A DNA stretch of 64,000 nucleotides from contig CAMZMU010000063.1 of the NCBI GenBank assembly GCA_947311845.1, positions 58,230,902-58,294,901 on the forward strand, given 5' to 3'. This DNA is from Poa pratensis (lineage: Eukaryota; Streptophyta; Magnoliopsida; Poales; Poaceae). Positions 43,538-56,164 of the stretch are shown here, in pieces. How positions within the stretch are numbered: the first letter of the stretch is position 1; the number at the start of each line of letters is the position of its first letter. The translations under genes were made by a program, and so were the position numbers. The notes under the pieces are model-generated. The model was given only the letters and a program-made list of their open reading frames with translations. It made no database searches and was not told where the DNA came from.

Positions 43538-45454
43538 TATAACGCTACTGTCATCATCGGCAGCGGATGGGCTGCAAGATCGGATGGGATCTTGCCATCT
43601 TGACATCACATCAGGCCATCACGGCGGGGTCATCTCGACTCTCAAGCAACTGACAGCCAGAGATCTGATTAGATAGGCTGCGCCTCCTTTTCGATCTGGT
43701 AGTATTTATCGACATGGACTATGAGTCTATGAGAGGCAGCTTGTCATGATGAGAAATCTTGGGCGCTGGATCTCTTCCGTCATCTCTCACGACTCCTTTT
43801 GCCCGCGGGCTCATGCACGTACACCAGCTACGGCGGCGAAAAGAGGATCTGCGATCTGCGTGTCAGCTGCCTAGGCTATACCTATGAAGTACTTCTGGCC
43901 ACTGAATTGGAATAATGCGTAGGCTAATATAATACGCCCACATGCACAGACGGACATGGACGTCCGGAACCCTTTCTGCAAGGATCGTCTTCTTCACGGG
44001 CTCACTGTGTGGAGGATCTTCTGCAACGCTTCTCGTTCTGCACGCGACCAGCTATCCGCCGCAGCCCGCGCCGGTGGACAACGACGGCAGCAGCACCGGC
44101 CGCGCGCGACTGTCGTACGTTAGCTACGCCGGGAACCGGCCGACCGGCACGCATGCGCGCACGCGCGCAGTCGCGCCCGCGTGATTTGACGATCCGACGC
44201 GAGAAGCGGCCGGCCGGCCGGCGTGTGCCGTGCCGGGGACCGTGCGCGTGTCCGTGGTTGGCAGGCAAAACCAAGGTCGCGTGTCGTGCGTTCGTGTCGT
44301 CTGTCCCCCCACCCCGAAATGATGCTGCTCCTCCGCGGGCAGTGACCGGCGCCGGCCGAAAGCCTGCCTACCCGGCGCCAGCACCGCCATTACAGAAAAC
44401 CTGCAGCACCACCACTACACCGCTTTTGCGGTATCGCATATGGTCTATGGTCTACGTGCTTCACTGTTGATCAAGATACCATGGCGAAGGGAGACACGGG
44501 AGAAACTTCAGATGTTGGAACTAGCCGATACTGGTGCTGTGGTGCATCACACTTCACACGTCTCTTGGTCACCCACATCAGAAGGCTATGGACACCCAAG
44601 GGCCAAATCGTTATCATGAGACAGAGGTAAGGGAGACGGGGTGCGTCATGATCGTGATCTGATCGGTAGAGCCGGGTGGAAAGTTAGTAGAAAGGCCTAT
44701 TTGGATTTGGAGGCATTCGAGCAGCTCATGATTCCGTGCAACGATTGTTATACGAGGTGCACGTATGCATCGACCAATCCGAGGAAAACAAAAGGAGGAG
44801 AAATATATGCGTGGCGTGCAGATGAAAAATGACGAATTCCACCCAATTCTGAAAGTTCAGCACAACTTGAATCAATTCTACAAGAAAATTACAGCATGAT
44901 TCTTTTCAATGGAGCCCGTCTAGAGGGACAGCATGGTTACATTGCATGGCGTCGTAGCCCACGTCGTCATGGCTATTTTCTGACGTGGCGCTCGTCACCA
45001 AGCCCGATCACGATGCTTAAGCTAGTATGGAGGCCCCGACCACTGCATCATGCGATGTAACCATGGCGCCTCAGGCTACGACGCCATGGTCCTAATAGGT
45101 TTAAGAGGCGTCAGAGTGGAACCAAGCCAAGCGGGCCTGGATCTAGGGCCGCGGGCGCATCCGTGTCCGGTCAATGCATTACCTCCTGGTGGAGACGGCT
45201 AGGTTCCTCGTCCCACACCTCTTGTTTAGGACTTTTTTTGGGTGGTTTGGGGCTCGGGAAAATCCTTGCTGTTAAGCCAGACGTCGTCGCGGCGACGTGT
45301 CGGGGCTACCCCTCTTCCATTGCCTGCTGAGTGTCAGCGGAAACCCTAGGATTAATCCGCTGGTCCGGGCAGTAGCAGCGTGTCGACGTCGCCTCCCTTC
45401 GTGAAGTTGCTGCTTAGGTGCTCAGCGATCCTTGGGCAAGGTGGTGTGGTGGTG
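43538..45454. other. intergenic with an old repeat relic
   Basis: No gene is supported. 44130-44230 is very GC-rich with GGCCGGCCGGCCGGCG. 44840-45120 is related to 39600-39890 (see there). The GC-rich open frames at 43942-44470 on both strands look like composition artefacts. Confidence 0.35.
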
Positions 45455-45562
45455 GGGCAATGTCGTTCTCCGTCGAGGGTGTGTCGTGACGGGCAATACC
45501 ATTCTCCATCGAGGGTGTGACATGACGGGCAATGCAGTTCTCCGTTGAGGGGTTCGTCGCTT
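45455..45562. repeat. three 36-bp tandem repeats
   Basis: GGGCAAT...TTCTCC units start at 45455, 45491 and 45527 with exact 36-bp spacing. On the minus strand an open frame of 68 codons (45414-45620) reads them as a 12-residue repeat of the form ENxIARHxTPSx. I see no promoter or homology that would make this a gene. Confidence 0.7.
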
Positions 45563-47238
45563 TGTCATATCGTGCTCCTTCATCGCTCGAGAGTTGTACC
45601 TTTGTTTTCTTGTTGGGCATGTTGTGTTGTTGCCCCAGCTCTTTAATTTTTCCTGTTCGTGAACTCTTGTATGGTCGTTGATTTTTTATTTATAAAGCGG
45701 GACAAAACCTATATCGAGGAGAATTTCTCCATCCACGCAATTCTTTTGAAAAGAATCATTTGCTTCCTTTGTCGTATAATCAAACAAACTTCCATCCAAA
45801 TAAATCATGCAGAATTCGAGTGGCTACCACATTGTGATTCTGCGGTCAACCAAAGATGTGCTGGATGTTTTTAGGTGCGCTCCTCTTGTGGAGCGAAGCG
45901 GACAACGGTACGTCCTGTCTATCTGAGCAATTATGTCAATCGTTTTTGCCAAGATGACTATGAAAGACCGACAGCAACGACTAGCCAGGGGTGAAAAAGT
46001 GTGAGGCCAAGGATCAGACAAAGAAAATAGCTGCACCGTTGCACACGAAAGAACCCATCCTACGATCTACCTGCCTGCCGCCTCTTGCCTAGTGCGCTCT
46101 CTCTCTAACAGTACTGGTCTACTACCACTTCAGGTTTCTATTCTTTTCTTGCTGCTTCTGTAGACTGTGGAAATAGACTCCCGGTATACAAGTACTACTC
46201 TCTGTTCATCTCGCTGAGGTCCTTCCTTTCTAGTTCTAGGTACACCATGCAGAAAGACTTGGCAATGGAACTGTACACAGACACCACTGCTCACATGCTT
46301 CCTGTCTCTCTCCCATGGCTCGTGACCAATTGGCAATTGCACGCTGCCCTTGGATCTTCCCCTGATCAGGATGCAATCCTGCAAAAATGTGCATTGGGTT
46401 TGGGACGTAAAGAGAGATGCCGTTGCTGCTACTACTGCATGAGGTAGGACAAAGCAAGTGGCCCAGTTGGGGAGGATAGATGGCCCAAAAGAAGAGGCTT
46501 TTTGCGGCAGCTGCAATGATAAAAATTCCCTCTGGCTGCAGCGCTCTATAGCTGCAGTAGGCTAATCTGGGAAACATCAGTGGGAGTGCTGCTGCTGCAA
46601 TGCAATGCATTTGGTTGGCCATGGTTGCTGTCTTCTGCTGCAGTTTAGCCCCACCACTTGCCCGGCCATCCAGCCATTGAGACCTATCTGAACCTGATCA
46701 ACCACGCTCTAGTTTTCAATCGGTGTATCATGCCTGTGACCATATGCACGAGCAGAGATGCAGGATGACCACAAGCACTGGCCACCGCAGATACACATGA
46801 TTAGAGCATGGATTCTAGACGCGTTTCCTCTCTTGAACGTGGAAAACAGTACACATGGTTTTTCTAGTGAGGAGCTAGCCTAGCAAGATTCCAATACAAA
46901 TGGAAACAATGCTGAGTCAGGTATACTGGCTATCGTGAATATGTCCATATATACAGAGAGGCATAAATATGGTTGTTATCATCCTCAAGAAACTATGTAT
47001 GTATATCAGCTCATCAGGTGGTACTACCTAGTATAGATGGTGATGATTTCTCAAGAAAAGAGGGGAGTGTATGCGAGGCTTATAGTGGAACCCCCACAAT
47101 TATTGAGCAATTGCAGGGAGCAAAAGGTACAATCACTGGAAATCGTGTACCCTGAACAAGCGCCCAGTAATGATTTTTTGCCCAATGTGGGGTAGAAGCT
47201 CTATTGAGACTCGAAAACAACATGAAAACTGTGATGGA
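45563..47238. other. intergenic, nothing recognised
   Basis: Mixed composition, short open frames only. No terminal repeats, RNA gene or domain was recognised. Confidence 0.4.
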
Positions 47239-47560
47239 TTTTTTTTCTGAAACGGAGGCAAAAGATTTGCCTCTTTCCATTTATTAAAGGAGAAGAGTTT
47301 TGACAAGAAAATTAAAGGGACAACATAAAAGGACTACTCTCCCAAAATTACATTGCTCAAATGTTTCGCACCCGCGGAAACCCAAAGCCTCCTTTCGGAC
47401 TTGACGGTGTTAAGTAGGGCAATGGTCGTTGGAGCGGAGACCCAAATCATTTTCGTTGCAGGTATCCATGTGGCTCTTCTAATCATATCACAGTTTGACC
47501 GGTGATTGTATAGAACTATAGAAAGAAATGCATCATACACGCTCCACCTCTTTTCATAGG
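47239..47560 (-). mobile_element. L1-like LINE 3' fragment
   Basis: Poly-T at 47239-47246 followed by GAAACGGAGGCAAAAGATTTGCCTCTTTCC, the inverse of the 3' end I recall from grass L1-type LINEs (GGAAAGAGGCAAA...GCCTCCGTTTC then poly-A). The minus frame 47540-47334 includes ERRLWVSAGAKHLSNV, similar to the extreme C-terminus of such LINE ORF2 proteins. It is strongly 5'-truncated; no target duplication was identified. Confidence 0.55.
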
Positions 47561-48321
47561 GTGAATTCCTCCTTGCACTGGAATTGGTCGATTGTTTGCC
47601 AGATCTTAGTGTGATTTTGTGGCGAGCGCTTCATTTATGGTTGTCTTCGGTAAAGTCAGAATTGTTGTTTGATGAGGAATGATGACGCTAGCATGCAACC
47701 TTGACGTTGTTTTGTTCAAAGCGGTGTGCATGGACCGTGAGCCAGGACGGTTGTGTGTGCCTTCGAGATTGTCAAGTTCCATAACAACCGATGTGGGTGT
47801 TTGTATCAGATTTCGCCCCGTTTTGTGCTAATTAATTGAACAATATATTTTTACGTAACAAGATATGCAAAGAGAGAATTATATTGTCCACAAAGGAAAG
47901 GGTATGCACCTCAAGGGACGGCGAAGCATTTCGGAGAACCAAACTGGAAATGATCAACGCATCTTCTCACATAAGGTAAAGGGAGAAAAAACCGACTGGT
48001 TTTCCACATGTGTGTGTGAGTATTGGGATCGCACTGTTGGAAACACTATCACATGGGCTAAATCGTATGATTTAGTTTATATGAAACAAATTTTCCAAAA
48101 AGTTGTGGTATTATGAAAAAAAATCCCCGAGTAATGGTTTTATGAAACTTTTGCCTTAATAGTTGTGGTTTTCTTAAATTTGTCCAACAAAGAGTTATCT
48201 CGTCTACATGCACCTCAAGGGTCCGTGGAGCAGTTTGCAGGACCAAACTTGTAGACAATCAAAGCATCTCCTCTCAAGGTAGTTCTTTAGAGTAAATTAC
48301 CCCACTTGAGGTCCAAAGTGA
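47561..48321. other. spacer with diverged direct repeats
   Basis: ATGCACCTCAAGGGACGGCG near 47903 and ATGCACCTCAAGGGTCCGTG near 48208 head two diverged copies of a unit of about 305 bp, each continuing to GCATCTCCTCTCAAGG-like sequence. Element identity unknown. Confidence 0.45.
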
Positions 48322-48601
48322 AAATTTATTCTATCAGGTTTGTAAATTTACATTATTTTTCTCTCAAGGTAGCATCTCCTCTCAAGGTTTGTAAATGAGT
48401 TTAATGGTATTTACCAAAAGCAATTCAAATTTGAACTCCAATCGTGTTATAGTTTGGTACCAAAGTTAAAGAAAAATAATGTAAATTTACAAACCTGATA
48501 GAATAAATTTACATTATTTTTCTTTAACTTTGGTACCAAACTATAACACGATTGGAGTTCAAATTTGAATTGCTTTTGGTAAATACCATTAAACTCATTT
48601 A
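48322..48601. repeat. perfect 97-bp inverted repeat (16-nt loop) with an extra 41-bp inverted copy
   Basis: Arm 48392-48488 and arm 48505-48601 are exact reverse complements by eye over 97 bp, with a 16-nt loop (48489-48504). In addition 48322-48362 (41 bp) is the exact reverse complement of 48470-48510, which spans the end of the left arm, the loop and the start of the right arm. The DNA is AT-rich and non-coding. Perfection implies a very young event or selection for the hairpin. A transcript would fold into a long double-stranded stem. Confidence 0.9.
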
Positions 48602-49372
48602 ATGAGTGGGGTATAGCTAAAAAGTGAAAAAAAAACAATATATTCAGGTATTGTGCCTCCATATTATGCAATTTGTGTGAAAATATATGAAAGTACAATT
48701 TCCAATATTATTTGAGGTATGTTTCACAAAAAACCACAAATTTCGCACTAGAAAATGAAAAGAAAATTCAAAAAACCTTGGAAGCTCACATTGCAATCTT
48801 GTTGACAAAGTTAAAACCCATGTTTCTGCCAAATTTTATAGCAATAACTTAGCCATGGATATGGCCATGACCTTGGTGATTTTGCTTGAAATTCAAGAAT
48901 CTTCATACAAGGTAGTCACTTTTGTGTAGATTTGTTTTTCAAAATTTGTTGTGGGCAAGTTTATGATTGTTTTGCTTGAAACTAGTACACTAAGGAAGCT
49001 TCGCCCATGTTTTCCATTTTCGTGATTTTTAATCGATTTATCTGATATTTCTCAAATCAGGCCCAAAATGCTCATGTGTTTAATCATAATTAGGTGTTGA
49101 AATTTTCAACTTTATAGGTGCTACAGCACAGTATCATGATAGAATACATTTATATGTTTTTTCTCTAATTTTGGTGCTTTGTATTAATTTTTGTGCTATT
49201 TTTGGTGAATGCATTAAACTCATTTAATGAGTGGAATATAGCTAAAAAAAATTAAAAATTAAAATATTTAGGGATTGTGCCAGAAAAAAAATGTGAAAGT
49301 CGAGTTTCCCATATGATATTCAGTGTTTTAATCTATCTTGGGACCAAACTATAACACACTTAGTTCAAATAT
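48602..49372. other. AT-rich spacer repeating the hairpin flank
   Basis: ATTAAACTCATTTAATGAGT plus GGTATAGCTAAAAA from the right hairpin flank (about 48588) recurs near 49213 with changes, so this stretch is part of an older repeat array. No ORF. Confidence 0.4.
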
Positions 49373-49690
49373 AATCGTCAAATTAATGTTGTTCATGATT
49401 TAGTCATGCCAAGAAACGGCATGGAGATAAAACAAATGAACAAACGAAAGATCCATGTCTTCTTAATCGTCATATTAATATTTTTCATGATTTAATCATC
49501 TTATATCATCTCTATTGTAAAACAAATGAAACAGACAAAGGAACACATCTTTTAATCGTCAAATTAATGTTATTCATGATTTATTCATCCAATTATCTTA
49601 AACAGACGGAACACACGAAGGAACCATGTCTTAATTTTCAAATTAAATGTTGATCATTATTTAATCATCTAATTATCTCTAAATTACCAA
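49373..49690. repeat. degenerate tandem repeat, period about 80-92 bp
   Basis: AATCGTCAAATTAATGTTGT-like starts lie at 49373, 49465, 49554 and 49633, each followed by TTCATGATTTAATCATC and a GGAACCATGTCTT-like phrase. A fifth relic is near 50200. Confidence 0.6.
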
Positions 49691-49699
49691 TAAAAGAAC

Positions 49700-50430
49700 T
49701 CAACCTAAGGTATACCAGATTCATCAAGATGATCAGGGTGGTATACCTCAGCTTGTCTTAAATCTAGCTTCACTTTCGGGTTTATACAGTGCTCACACAC
49801 GTTGTAAACTAGCAAGCTGAGACTAAACATCCCACCCCGTATGACTCAGTAGTGAGAGAGACCACGGTTAGGTGATTTCGATTAGAACCATCCATAAGAA
49901 AATCATCACTGATTTTAGGTACAAATATGAGAGCTCTTTTACTTAGATCGGCCCCTAAATTCACGAGTGATGTATACCAGTTCCACACTCAGAGCATATA
50001 GACCAGCTGTACGAACTTTAAACTAGCGAGGTGTGACTAAATATTCCACCTTGTGTGACTCCACGACCTAGTGCTCGCATAGATTTCTCCATGACGGCAT
50101 GCATACCTAACCAAGTCCTTAAATCATCCATTTATTAGGTGAAGTAGTCATGCCAAGAGATGACATGTAGATGAAACATTCGAAGGGAACCACGTCTTTA
50201 ATTGTCAAATTAATAGCAAAAGACACCATGCATATCAAAAATTAACATTGAATGTAGGGAGCTAGTCACGGCTCGACCAGCCCCCTATTCCAAGTGTGCG
50301 AGTGCTAGTGTGACATTTGGGTTTATAAACCGATTGCGCACACTGTAAAACTAGCAAGGTGAGGCTAAAGATTCCACCCCGTGTGACCCAACAACGAGAT
50401 ATACCGCGGTCAGCTTGGGTCGGCGCATCA
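49700..50430. repeat. diverged repeats around AAACTAGCAAGGTGAGACTA
   Basis: AAACTAGC(A/G)AG...TGA(G)ACTAAA...CCACC(C)CGTGTGACTC occurs near 49806, 50030 and 50348, each with a GTATACC-type phrase nearby. Probably the remains of one repetitive element; family unknown. Confidence 0.5.
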
Positions 50431-51164
50431 AAACTGTCAGCGCAGTTCGGTCAAAAGGGTTGACTCGACAAAAAGTGAGGAGAACTAAAAACGTTGGGCA
50501 AACCTGAGTAGTACTAAACGAAGTGGGGCACAGAAATAGAAAACCCAATTTAATAGACTTAAGATTAGTATGTATTATAAATTATTAATGTGAACTATTG
50601 GATGGTTTAAGAAATGGAAGATGTGTAGTTTGCATGTAGTGATCAATAAATATTAGTGGAAATGACATGAATAATTGATTAGAAAATAAATGATGTGGAT
50701 AACTTGTATGTTGAGATAGAAAAATCATTAATGCTTGATATCTATTTTTAAATGAAAGATGCAAGAATTCTTTAAACCACCACGAACTCATTCTAGATTT
50801 CCATATACGGATAAACAAGGCTAGGGTTATAATTTTATACTTGCACGACAATATCCTAATCTTACATTTTACGGTAGTTAACTTGATTTGAATATACTCA
50901 CTAGGTACGTTTTTCTATTATATGTGAATCAAATACTCAACTCTACATAATATTTGTGTTTCCTAATCTTCTGTTTAGCACATGCATTATTTATATTCAT
51001 CTATATTATTTTAAATTTATAGTTTTTCAGAACGACGCAATATGCTTCTAGGAAATATCTTCCACAAACCACAATGTAAAATCTAGTTGTATATGCTTTG
51101 GCATTAAAACCTTAAGAATTTGTTGCATGTAACTGACAAAGCATATGTAGACAACGCTAGCTAG
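50431..51164. other. WRKY upstream region
   Basis: AT-rich, no repeat recognised. Contains the distal promoter of the WRKY gene. Confidence 0.35.
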
Positions 51165-51173
51165 TTTATAAAA
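51165..51173 (+). promoter_or_regulatory. candidate TATA box of the WRKY gene
   Basis: TTTATAAAA is 290 bp upstream of the chosen ATG, predicting a start near 51200 and a leader of about 260 nt with a CTCTCTCTCT tract near 51350, common in plant 5' leaders. Confidence 0.5.
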
Positions 51174-51459
51174 GGTAAGCATCGCCACACAAGCTACAAA
51201 AGCAGGAGCTGATGGATGAATCTGCACGATCGACCGAGCAGCTGCTACAGCAGCAAGCAGTACCACAATTTGAGCAAAAGGCTCTTTAAAGGGTGGGTCT
51301 CTGTCCAGTCCCTCTCCCAGATGCTATAGCTTGCCGACCGCTCTTGTTCCTCTCTCTCTCTAACCTAGGCAAGAAATCACCTACTACTTCTTTCTATCTC
51401 CTTCTTGGCATCACCTGCTAAGGCCGCTCTGATCCATCGCTTGCATGATCCTGCACTGC

Positions 51460-54400
51460 ATGGAAGGGGCTAGCCAGCTGGAGGCGTGCCTTCCTAGCCT
51501 CTACGCGCTCGATCCGTACACGGCCTCTCCCCTTCTCGCTCCATTGCCGAACCAGCACAAGCTTATCCAGATGCCGCTGGTCCAAGGTCAGTCCGGGAAC
51601 CATGGCGTGATGTTCTCGTCCGACCACAGCGGAGGCCTTTACCCGCTGCTCCCCGGGATCCCCTTCTGCCACTCTATCCCCGTCGCTCCCGCATCCGCAT
51701 GCGAGAAGCACACCGGGTTCGCGCCCTTGGGCGGCGCCGGCGAGGTGATTTATTTACGCTGACCGTGCATGCTTGATTTCCTTTGATGCATGGTCTTCTT
51801 GCTTGATTCGTTACAAATCTCAGGCGGGCACGTCGGCGGCGAGTACTACTACCACCACCACCGCGGCCACTTGCCATGGTGCAAGCTCATGGTAAGCAAG
51901 ATGTGTATGAGTGTGGTGTGTGGGCGTCTTGGGTACGTACGTATGGTGCTCATGGACATGGTGGTCGGCTGGCTTGTATGTATGCAGGTGGAAGGGGGCG
52001 GAGAAGGGGAAGATGAAGGTGAGGAGGAAGATGAGGGAGCCGCGGTTCTGCTTCCAGACCAGGAGCGAGGTGGATGTGCTGGACGACGGGTACAAGTGGA
52101 GGAAGTACGGCCAGAAGGTTGTCAAGAACAGCCTTCACCCCAGGTATGCACAAGCACATGTGCTTACCCTATTCTTCTACTTCATCATGAGTTCATGACC
52201 GTCCTGAATTTCCTGATTCAAAGATCGATGGTGCATCTGTACCGTGCTATTGGAGATTTAGAAACGAACTAATGTTTTATTATGTGGCAGCGTTTTTAGC
52301 ATGCATTGTTGGATTGACTCAATACATAAGTTAAGTTGGTTATTATAAGGGAAATGAATTATTTATGTTTTGAGACTTAACTTTCGTTAATGAGATTGTG
52401 CATGATCCATCGTTGTCATTAAATAAAGAAATTTGAAAGTCAACGAATTTCTAAGCCCTTGGATCAACATCCAACCGTTGGCATCTCCACTTACTCCACC
52501 TACGACCACGAGCAAAAATTACACCAATGTTTTGATAAAATTGCACACTTTCATAACTGTAATTTTAGGCTTCACGATGTGCAATTTTACGGTGACTAAA
52601 ATTTACGAAAGAAAGTAGTCAACTGAGTATCACCAAAGCCTAAAGAAAAGGGATACTAACTCAAGGGACACTATGAAATTTACGACCCATATTACCATAT
52701 ACAGTTCCTACGCAGACTATTTCTATCTTCGGATTATCAAGAATATGATAGCTACGCAACGAACTATATTTTCCCCATAATAATCGCCTGGTTCATTATT
52801 TAGTATAGATAAGGACCATAACCTTGAAGCATCGTTCGGTTTATCTATAGAAGAGGGCAAATGAATATGCATGATTCATAGGGGTCTTGTTTGATTCACA
52901 ACGGTCTTTTTGGATCATACGTATGATTTTGGTGGAGACTTTGGAGGTTATCAGTCTTTAGCAATTTTTTCTGTAAGAAACCTTCGGATCATTGCTTCGT
53001 GGTTGTCAAAATTCTACGAAATGCATTTCCACAGCCCAAGTTTCACAAATCTAACATGCTCAAACCACATTTATTTGAAAAGTCCAATGCATGCACCTTT
53101 TGTCTATCTCTCTCCTGGAGTATATACCCATTCCTCTAAATTCTTGCGTTTATTTCCATTCAATCATCTGAAGGCGTCACTTCAAATTCATTTGTTCTAA
53201 GATCTTGTGGGAAACTATAGACATCAGTACATTACATAACAATCTTATGTTTGCACCTATCAATGCATTTTCCAAGCATGTGTACTTGTACTATTGAGTC
53301 TAAACTTTTGGAGAAATTCTCATGGATAATAACGTCCTTCGGTATAATCAAATATTCTGCGGTGCACATTCCTGCAGTCTCGAATCCAATAAGATTCAAA
53401 TAAAGGGTGATGCCTATGTGATTCTGTATTTCTCTTTCGGTGTACGTGTTTTTGGAAATTTGAAAATCTAATAGGTGACCCTTAGTACACACCGGAGAAA
53501 GCAGTGCTGCATGGAATTAGTCATCATGCAATAATGCATCATGCCAAAAAGGAGCGATGCTATTGCTGCAATTTATACAAATACTTAAAGATCTTGTAAA
53601 GAGCATCCCCCCTTTCTTTTCTGATCGGTCCAAGTTCCGATCATGCTTGCATTTAGTTGACTAGTAAGTCCTATGGTTATTCATTATCTGCAGCAATGTT
53701 ATAGGCATGTGTACTCTGTACGTGCATATGGATGCACCAGCAAGACAAATGGTGCTCAAATTTTAAGATTACAATGTTTATCGATTAAACAACCAAACAT
53801 CAGGAACAGTACAATGTTAATTTCTAATGTATCTGTAATCACAGGCCCAACATTACTTTGGTTGTTTAATAAGCACACTTTCTGAGACTTGATAATTAAA
53901 AATGATGTATGCATCTATTGATGCAGAGGACGGGGTTAATTATACTCCTTTTTTTTTGGAAAACAATTGATGGTTTAATTATTTTCCCTAAGCCATTTCA
54001 GTTGACGTGGAAAAGTTCTTTATAGACATGGAAATACTTGTCATAATACGGTTTGTTACATAGAGAGAGGCAGAGAGCTATTTATGATGGGATTCAAAAT
54101 GGAAGGTGTATATACTAGAGTGTCTTGGAAACACGAACTGTATAGATGAACTCCTTCAATTTTGGTCCAAATGATTCGGTTCTCTGTCCTTTGATATCTA
54201 AACTGAGGGAGTACTAGCTACCCCTTTTAATTCACACAATGACGTTTTGGGACATTATATTAAGTACAAGTTTGAAAATTTTGACCACCGATACCAGTTT
54301 AACCATTTAAATATTTAGGATGGAAACTAAACTTCTTTGCATATTTTTCCTTGAGAAATCTTTTTGAAATATTATAATGTGTCTGTCGTTATACATATAT

Positions 54401-55621
54401 TGCCATGGAAACAAGTGAAAGTTACATCTTGAAGACCATACCAGTTCCCAAAACGTCACATTGTCACGAACTAAAGGAAAATAGGGTTCTAAATCACACT
54501 CCATACGCCATGCACGATTGCATGCCGCCAAAATAGTGGACTCGGTCTCAACGAGCCAATTTTCACTAACTACTCGGTGCATAGGGTGCTTGAATGAGGC
54601 GCTAAGAGTGTGTTTCCTTTTACACATATGTAGAATTGGCACCGATCCACCAATAAGTTTAGCCAAAAGTTCAAGCCGGTGGAGGAAGATGGACAGTGCA
54701 GTATCCTAAACATGGACAGGAAGTGGACTATGATTTTTTATTTTTTACTTTACTGGCATCCGACGGATTAAATTCAAGACTTCCTGGTTGTGATACAATG
54801 GAAATTGAATTTTTACCGTCTAGTTCAAGCTAATAGATCACAAGGTGGACAATACTTTTTTTTCTTACAATTTTTTTTGGACCATTTCTCAATTCGTGCG
54901 TGCCATCCTTGAGCAGGGGCCATGCTAATCTTCTTTGTATCGTTCCAATTTTGTCGGATGTCCCCGAGGGGTCATGTACAATAGATTACACTTCAATTCT
55001 AGAGTTGCAACAGTTTGCGTTTTACCGGTTTCATTTGGTTCTCATCTCAACTATTTCCCTAGATTTGGAATATGATTAAGGAGATTAATTAGATGCCTCT
55101 TATATATATCACGAGGAGTTTATACACGCGGAAGCTCGATAAACTGTACAAACAAAATTTCTTCGTCAAGGACTCAGTTTGGCACTACTGATTCCTTCCT
55201 TGCTCTTATATCAAGAGATCGTTAAGGCCAAGTTATCATATATTAGTAGTTCAGTCTCTGAACCCTTTACTTGTTGCCATTCTTTTAACGTGCATGGAGT
55301 ATAAAACCTTTTCTATTCTGTAAATTGAATAGTAGCATTGCAATGTACTCCGGTTCTTGATCAACTGTGACACGTGTCACGTGATCATCTGAGCCTTAAA
55401 GGGGGAGACCATTAGTGATATTTTCTGACAAGCTTGGTTCTGCTGTGGCATGCAGGAGCTACTACCGGTGCACCCACAGCAACTGCCGCGTGAAGAAGCG
55501 TGTGGAGCGGCTGTCGGAGGACTGCCGCATGGTGATCACCACCTACGAGGGCCGCCACACCCACACTCCCTGCAGCGACGACGACGACCACACCGGCAGC
55601 TGCGCCTTCACCTCCTTCTGA
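51460..55621 (+). CDS. WRKY transcription factor, group IIc, WRKY12/13-like
   Basis: Four exons in phase: 51460-51744, 51824-51891, 51988-52143 and 55456-55621, giving 224 residues. An in-frame ATG 15 nt upstream (51445) is possible; I prefer MEGASQLE, as related proteins begin MEG. One WRKY domain: [32 protein letters not shown], then CTHSNC (C-x4-C) and HTH, i.e. a C2H2 finger with the 23-residue spacing of groups I/II. The intron after HP and before RSYYRC is the conserved WRKY-domain intron. The sequence before and after the heptad closely matches Arabidopsis WRKY12, including the ending FTSF. AtWRKY12 is a nuclear repressor of secondary-wall formation in pith and affects flowering; the same role here is inference. 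Intron 3 is 3.3 kb and contains a U6 pseudogene. Confidence 0.93.
54879..54973 (-). pseudogene. U6 snRNA retropseudogene in WRKY intron 3
   Basis: Read on the minus strand, the segment matches plant U6 snRNA along its whole length: GGGGACATCCGA, AAATTGGAACGATACA, AAGATTAGCATGGCCCCTG, CAAGGATGGCACGCAC and GAGAAATGGTCC. I count about seven substitutions from the canonical sequence, including changes at the 5' stem loop and in the catalytic-core side (CTGCGC to CTGCTC). An A-rich tail follows, and short similar flanks (GGACAATAC / GTACAATAG) may be a decayed target duplication. No upstream USE or TATA of a pol III U6 promoter is visible, so it is a retrotransposed pseudogene, antisense to the WRKY gene. 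Confidence 0.85.
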
Positions 55622-56164
55622 TCCGTCGAAACGTACACGAATCACCTATTACAGTAGCTGCTGGATGTGATAGATCGATGCACGCATTTTGTATTACTAT
55701 TAGATAGCCAACATGCAACTGAAGAATATACCGAGTTTGTATTATTCTGACGTATCTGATCGATGGCACCTCGATGGGTATACACGTCAAGTTCCACAAG
55801 CAGTGGCGTATACAGGCATCCGGATGGTCGAGGCTCATGGAGGTGCCTGCTGCTAGCTTAGTTAAAAGCCTGGCTGCAATGCATTCAAGCTTGGCACCGA
55901 AAGAGAGGTGGTGATCTTCTTGCTGTCGGCCATGTATGCGCATAATCCACTAGCTATCTGCAGCTTGCAGCACACTGGCTAATGTCCAGAAGGCAGCTAG
56001 GGGTCCTAGCTTGCATGTGTACTCCCCCATCATGCATGCATGGCTGGCCGTCCTGCTAATGATTGCGAGACTCGGTCACCGGTAAGTTGCAGTAAACTTC
56101 TAAAGGGACCAGGACAAACTCCCCCTCGAATACGAATCTGACAGCACCGGGGAGACATGTCTAA
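55622..56164. other. WRKY 3' UTR and intergenic
   Basis: Starts with the WRKY 3' UTR. No repeat recognised before the Harbinger-like element at 56165. Confidence 0.4.

Noticed and set aside
45455..45562. Regularly spaced repeats considered as CRISPR-like
   Set aside because: No spacers between units, only three contiguous copies, in a plant genome; plain tandem repeat.
54120..54230. Possible Stowaway MITE ending ACTGAGGGAGTAC in WRKY intron 3
   Set aside because: Only one end is recognisable; no matching inverted terminus or TA pair could be placed with confidence.
54879..54973. Functional U6 snRNA gene
   Set aside because: Substitutions at conserved sites, A-rich tail and no pol III promoter elements point to a retropseudogene.
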